A stretch of DNA of 64,000 nt from Mycetocola_A sp015752285. Lineage in GTDB: Bacteria > Actinomycetota > Actinomycetes > Actinomycetales > Microbacteriaceae. Positions 60,508 to 64,000 of the stretch are shown here, piece after piece. The notes under the pieces were generated by a model. That model was given only the letters and a program-made list of their open reading frames with translations, did not search any database and was not told the DNA's origin. The position numbers were made by a program, and so were the translations under genes. Numbering within the stretch: position 1 is the first letter of the stretch; each line of letters starts with the position of its first letter. The DNA lies in the NCBI RefSeq assembly GCF_015752285.1, contig NZ_JADOUY010000004.1, forward strand, positions 372,001-436,000, in the 5' to 3' direction.

Positions 60508-61730
60508 AAGTTCTTTCCGGCCCACGGGTCGTAATCGACCTCGAGTTCCGCCTGTGCCGGCCGCTCGCCGTCGGGAACATGCTGCAGGTTCACCCGAATC
60601 CGGTACCAGAGGGAGCTCGATCCCCGCATCCCGTCGACGAGCACATCGGCCGGCTCGAGTTGCTCGGCAACCCGCGGATGCCTCACCCTCCAGCGATCCA
60701 GTCCCGCGAGGGCTTCCGTCCTGGTCCTGGCCCGAGCGATCTCGATCAGCGGCATCGTCGACATCCGTCGCCCTGACCCGTCGGACGATTTCGGGGCTTT
60801 CTCGGCCGGCCCCATCTCTTCGGCGAGCTCGAGGAGCGAATCGAGGCTCCCGACAGCATCGTCGATTCCGTGCGCCGGATCTCCGCGCTCCGCGAATCGT
60901 CGCAGCACCGTGTGCACGCTGAACCCCTCCGGACGGCATCCGGGCACCTCATCCCAGTCGAGCGGAGTCGACACACGGGCATCGGTCGTCGCGCGAACCG
61001 AGTACGCAGACGCGACGGTGCGATCCTTGGCGTTCTGGTTGAAGTCGACGAAGACGCTTTCGCCGCGCTCTTCCTTCCACCACCGCGCAGTCGCCAGCCC
61101 CGGAGCGCGCCGCTCGACCTCGCGAGCCAGGGTTTCAGCGGCGAGCCGCACCTGGCGAAAGTTCCAGCGCGGTTCGATCCGTGCGTAGATGTGGATGCCG
61201 CGGGAACCGGATGTCTTCGGCCAGCCCACCAGTCCATGGTCGGTGAGTACCTCCCGGGCGATCATCGCGACGTCGACGATCTGACGCCAGTCGACGCCTG
61301 GCATCGGGTCGAGGTCCACCCGCAGCTCGTCGGGGTGGTCGAGGTCTTCGGCGCGCACCGGATGCGGGTTGAGGTCGATGCAGCCGAGGTTCACTACCCA
61401 CGCGAGGGAAGCGGCATCCCGCACCACCACTTCTTCGGCCGAGCTGCCCGAGGCGTACAGGAGCGTGGCGGTATCGATCCACTCGGGTCGCTTCTCGGGT
61501 GCGCGCTTCTGGAAGAATGCTTCCTGGTCGATCCCCTTCACGAAGCGCTTGAGAACCATCGGCCGTCCATCGACGCCGCGCAGGGCGCCATCGGCGACCG
61601 CGAGGTAATACTCAACGAGATCGAGTTTGGTGATTCCGGGCTCGGGGAACACCAGCTTTCCTGGATTGGAGATCGACACCTCGCGGCCATCGATCTCGAG
61701 CATGTGTGCGGGGCTCTTCGTTGGGCTCAC
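60504..61730 (-). CDS. LigD-type polymerase domain protein (archaeo-eukaryotic primase fold)
   Basis: This 408-aa protein corresponds to the stand-alone polymerase domain of bacterial NHEJ ligase LigD. Visible are VSISNPGKLVFPEPGITKLDLVEYYLAVA, LGCIDLNPHPVRAEDLDHPDELRVDLDP (the catalytic DxD), WPKTSGSRGIHIYARI (nucleotide-binding Ser/His) and ARWWKEERGESVFVDFNQNAKDRTVASAYSVR. The last about 90 residues are an extra region of unknown role. No ligase, nuclease or ku is in the window. GTG 61730 follows TAGGGT (61737-61742) by 6 nt. Confidence 0.92.
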   Translation of the reverse strand: MSPTKSPAHMLEIDGREVSISNPGKLVFPEPGITKLDLVEYYLAVADGALRGVDGRPMVLKRFVKGIDQEAFFQKRAPEKRPEWIDTATLLYASGSSAEEVVVRDAASLAWVVNLGCIDLNPHPVRAEDLDHPDELRVDLDPMPGVDWRQIVDVAMIAREVLTDHGLVGWPKTSGSRGIHIYARIEPRWNFRQVRLAAETLAREVERRAPGLATARWWKEERGESVFVDFNQNAKDRTVASAYSVRATTDARVSTPLDWDEVPGCRPEGFSVHTVLRRFAERGDPAHGIDDAVGSLDSLLELAEEMGPAEKAPKSSDGSGRRMSTMPLIEIARARTRTEALAGLDRWRVRHPRVAEQLEPADVLVDGMRGSSSLWYRIRVNLQHVPDGERPAQAELEVDYDPWAGKNF

Positions 61731-61736
61731 GGGCTC

Positions 61737-61742
61737 ACCCTA
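61737..61742 (-). promoter_or_regulatory. -10 box TAGGGT of the LigD-type gene
   Basis: TAGGGT on the minus strand is 6 nt before GTG 61730. Confidence 0.5.
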
Positions 61743-61780
61743 GACCTGGGTGGGGGAGCGGCGGCAGCCCTTGCGACGAG

Positions 61781-62530
61781 TCAACCGCCGTACTGACCGG
61801 TGATCGTGATCGGCGTACCGTTGTCCGCGCAGACCTGGGTGACGATGTCTGAGGCTGCGGAGAACTCGTCGCTGTCGAAGAGTGAGTCGGGGTCCCCATC
61901 CGCCTGAGCGACAGCGTCGGCCAGGCCCGGAAGTTGCTGCCCGATCAGGCCCTGTGAGGTCGAGGAGAGCGCGGTGAGGGCTTCGCCCGCCCGGTCGAGG
62001 ACCGTCCTCCAGCCAGCAGCGTCGATTTCGCCCAGTCGGATGCCCTCTCGCGCGTTGCGCAGCGAACTCTCGACGGCAGACAGCTGTTCACAATCGGCTG
62101 CGATCGCGGCGTTGGGTACCGTCTCCACTGAGGTGAAGGAACTGGCCAGAGCGAAGGACGCGTCGTCGGAATACAAGGCGACGCTCACGACGAGTGCGTT
62201 GGTGTGGGTGACCGGCAACGTGTACGACCGTGGTCCGATGCAGGACCCGTAGCGGTCGCCCGCCATGTCGCCGCCCAGGCTGATGTTGAAGAGGCCGCCG
62301 GTGCAGGCGAAGTGGATCCGGAGAGACTTCGCGCCCCTCGGCACAGCAACGCTCTCACTCACCTGCCCCTGGCCGCCGAAGTCGACGCCCGGCCAGGTCT
62401 GCTCCGTGCCTTCCGCAGCGGGTGATGCGCTCGCCGACTGGACCGTCTCTGCCGGTTCACGCACGGTGCACCCGGTGACGGACAGTGACAGTGCGAGTGC
62501 CGCCAGGACGGCAGCTGTCGTTCGACGCAT
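61781..62530 (-). CDS. Putative lipoprotein (hypothetical)
   Basis: This 249-aa protein has a signal peptide ending in the lipobox LSVTGC (C21), then a Ser/Ala-rich spacer. A beta-rich domain with paired Cys follows (RIHFACTGGLFNISLGGDMAGDRYGSC), then a helical C-terminal half (about 145-235). It should be attached to the outer face of the membrane. Function is unknown. It is divergent from the molybdate operon. Confidence 0.82.
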   Translation of the reverse strand: MRRTTAAVLAALALSLSVTGCTVREPAETVQSASASPAAEGTEQTWPGVDFGGQGQVSESVAVPRGAKSLRIHFACTGGLFNISLGGDMAGDRYGSCIGPRSYTLPVTHTNALVVSVALYSDDASFALASSFTSVETVPNAAIAADCEQLSAVESSLRNAREGIRLGEIDAAGWRTVLDRAGEALTALSSTSQGLIGQQLPGLADAVAQADGDPDSLFDSDEFSAASDIVTQVCADNGTPITITGQYGG

Positions 62531-62659
62531 CTCTTCCCCCGCTCGATCGTGTGATCAGGCTCAAAATAGCAGCAGCCGTGCCGACGCTCACACGTCGGAC
62601 GCGACCGGGCGGTCATCCGTACCACCCAATTCACGCTATCGTTTCCGCATCTGCGGCGA

Positions 62660-62665
62660 TACCAT
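62660..62665 (+). promoter_or_regulatory. -10 box TACCAT before the HTH-TOBE regulator
   Basis: TACCAT is 7 nt before ATG 62673. An earlier in-frame ATG at 62664 overlaps this box, so 62673 is preferred. Confidence 0.4.
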
Positions 62666-62672
62666 GGCATCC

Positions 62673-63083
62673 ATGTCGCACATTCGGATCAGAGACGCCG
62701 CCAGCTTCCTCGGAGTCAGCGACGACACCGTCCGTCGGTGGATCGACCAGGGTCTGATCGAGAGCACGAAAGACGGCGCCGGTCGGGTCGTCGTCGACGG
62801 CCTGGCGATGGCGCAGCTCGCCCGCCAGAACGCGGTACTGCCCGCAGACCCGTCCGAGATCGGACGGTCGGCGCGCAACCGGCTGGTGGGAATCGTGACG
62901 GACATCACGATGGACCTCGTCATGGCCCAGGTGGAGCTGCAGTGCGGCCCCCACCGGATCGTGTCGCTGATGAGCAGCGAGGCTGTCCGGGAACTCGGCC
63001 TCGAACCGGGCTCGGTAGCGATCGCCGTGGTGAAGGCCACGACGGTGATCATCGAAACTCCCGCAGGGAGGCCCCAGGAATGA
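62673..63083 (+). CDS. HTH-TOBE (Mop domain) molybdate-responsive regulator
   Basis: This 136-aa protein has an N-terminal MerR/excisionase-type helix-turn-helix (about 1-50, IRIRDAASFLGVSDDTVRRWIDQGLI) and a C-terminal molybdate-binding Mop/TOBE domain (about 66-132, RNRLVGIVTDITMDLVMAQVELQCG...LMSSEAVRELGLEPGSVAIAVVKATTVIIE). It probably senses molybdate and controls the mod operon, as proteins of this kind precede modA in other actinobacteria. Its TGA overlaps the modA ATG (ATGA at 63080). Confidence 0.9.
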   Translation: MSHIRIRDAASFLGVSDDTVRRWIDQGLIESTKDGAGRVVVDGLAMAQLARQNAVLPADPSEIGRSARNRLVGIVTDITMDLVMAQVELQCGPHRIVSLMSSEAVRELGLEPGSVAIAVVKATTVIIETPAGRPQE

Positions 63084-63898
63084 CTCGCGGACGCGTCCGG
63101 GTCGGCGCTGCGCTCGTCGGCGTCGGTGTGATGATCGCGCTCGCCGCGTGCTCCGGTTGGGGTGGAGCGCCAGGAACCGCGACGCGGTCAGGGACGGTGC
63201 CTGCATTCGGGGGCACGATCACCGTCTTCGCGGCGGCGTCGCTGACGGCCACCTTCACCGAGCTGGCCGACGAATTCGAGTCCGCACATCCGGGCACAAC
63301 GGTGGAGCTGAGTTTCGCCGGCTCATCCGATCTCGTCACGCAGATCACCGAAGGCGCACCGGCCGATGTCTTCGCATCGGCAGACGAGTCGACCATGCTG
63401 AAGCTCGTCGACGCCGGGCTCATCGAGAAAGCATCGACCGTGGATCTGGCAACGAATGTGCTGCAGATCGCCGTTCCCCCGTCGAACCCGGCCGGCGTCG
63501 CCCGGCTCGCCGACCTCGCCGACCCCGGCGTCGCGACGGTGCTCTGCGCTCCCCAGGTACCGTGTGGCGCTGCTGCCGTGGCTGTGCAGAAGGCGACAGG
63601 CGTGGACATCAGGCCGGTGAGCGAAGAGCTGTCGGTCACCGACGTGCTCGGCAAGATCACCAGCGGCGAGGCGGATGCCGGTCTGGTGTACGTCACCGAT
63701 GTTCTCGCTGCGGGTGACGCCGTCGATGGCATTGCCTTCCCGGAATCGAGTGAGGCGAGAAATACCTGTCCGATCGCCGTCGTGGAGGGCTCAGCGAACC
63801 GCGATGCCGCGCAGGCATTCGTCGACTTCGTCGCCGGGACGGTTGGACGACAGGTGCTCGACGCCGCCGGTTTCGGTACCCCGGAGTCTGGCCGCTGA
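63080..63898 (+). CDS. modA: Molybdate ABC transporter substrate-binding lipoprotein
   Basis: This 272-aa protein has a signal peptide with lipobox ALAAC. The ModA fold follows, with the anion-binding stretches TVFAAASLTATFTELADEFE, LSFAGSSDLVTQITEGAPADVFASAD and SGEADAGLVYVTDVLAAGD. It captures molybdate (or tungstate) outside the membrane for the ModBC importer, feeding molybdenum-cofactor enzymes. It is coupled upstream to the HTH-TOBE regulator and downstream to modB by TGATG. Confidence 0.95.
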   Translation: MTRGRVRVGAALVGVGVMIALAACSGWGGAPGTATRSGTVPAFGGTITVFAAASLTATFTELADEFESAHPGTTVELSFAGSSDLVTQITEGAPADVFASADESTMLKLVDAGLIEKASTVDLATNVLQIAVPPSNPAGVARLADLADPGVATVLCAPQVPCGAAAVAVQKATGVDIRPVSEELSVTDVLGKITSGEADAGLVYVTDVLAAGDAVDGIAFPESSEARNTCPIAVVEGSANRDAAQAFVDFVAGTVGRQVLDAAGFGTPESGR

Positions 63899-64000
63899 TG
63901 GCGTCCCGTACGAACCACTCGTACGCCGGGGTTCCGGGCTGGATCGTGATCGTGGCCACGATCGGGGCCACGTTCGTTGTCCTGCCCCTCGTGGCGATGC
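63898..64000 (+). CDS. modB: Molybdate ABC transporter permease, N-terminal fragment (window edge)
   Basis: The frame starts at ATG 63898 overlapping the modA stop (TGATG) and runs off the window after 34 residues. The start of a first membrane helix is visible (GWIVIVATIGATFVVLPLVAM). Assignment to modB rests on position after modA and the helix; the EAA loop lies outside. Confidence 0.8.
   Translation, partial: MASRTNHSYAGVPGWIVIVATIGATFVVLPLVAM

Overview
This 64 kb window is high-GC bacterial chromosome that most likely comes from an actinobacterium of the family Microbacteriaceae. The family is inferred from gene content and no database search was run. Supporting signs are a mycothiol S-conjugate amidase (mca), proteins resembling DUF501, DUF4307, DUF4245 and DUF6264, a deazaflavin (F420)-type nitroreductase, a mycosin-like S8 protease, class II FBP aldolase with GlpX-type FBPases, many GTG starts, and many start codons placed 6-8 nt after a TAnnnT -10 box (probable leaderless mRNAs). 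I see no prophage, insertion sequence, CRISPR array, rRNA or replication origin. One tRNA gene is present.

Layout. 1-1194: end of a sugar/polyol dehydrogenase and a convergent FadR-type regulator. 1195-12255: translation and repair core (rplY, pth, mfd), an SDR/aldehyde dehydrogenase/MazG run, hisS and eno. 12345-16219: FtsB-like protein, DUF501, mycosin-like protease and NADH dehydrogenase II. 16220-16582: an intergenic repeat cluster and an unusual tRNA-Leu(UAA)-like gene. 16716-31526: zinc-ribbon protein, methyltransferase, DNA polymerase I-like protein, a 721-aa Ig-like/multi-helix membrane protein, PLP and FAD enzymes, lemA-htpX, a repeat-rich membrane-anchored protein, a YcaQ-like protein, an AI-2E family transporter and ilvA. 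31585-42507: greA, mca, monooxygenase, F420-type protein, hemolysin III, uppS, class V aminotransferase, phoH, prepilin peptidase and aldo/keto reductase. 42701-50706: fumC, carbonic anhydrase, DUF4245, xseBA, ispH, fba and a first glpX. 50707-51085: a second repeat cluster. 51086-57686: second glpX, rmuC, EamA permease, methyltransferase, ychF and small genes. 57836-61730: a more accessory stretch with a DHFR-like reductase, a rifamycin ADP-ribosyltransferase (arr), a gene split by one base in a C5 run, and a stand-alone LigD-type polymerase. 61781-64000: a lipoprotein, then the start of a molybdate uptake operon (HTH-TOBE regulator, modA, modB cut by the window edge).

How genes fit together. 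Central carbon metabolism is served by eno, fba, two glpX copies and fumC, and respiration by ndh. DNA maintenance is served by mfd, xseAB, rmuC, the Pol I-like protein, the YcaQ-like protein and the LigD-type polymerase. Envelope functions are served by uppS, ispH, the FtsB-like protein and htpX. Many neighbours are coupled by ATGA or GTGA overlaps. In three places the TAG stop codon of one gene also forms the first three bases of the -10 box of the next gene.

The signals I consider least explained are: a 72-75 bp hairpin element present twice (16.4 and 50.8 kb) with conserved stems and a 19-nt variable loop; tandem repeats beside both copies; a nested 60-bp palindrome at 42.6 kb; the short-variable-loop tRNA with a UAA anticodon; and the one-base frameshift near 59765.
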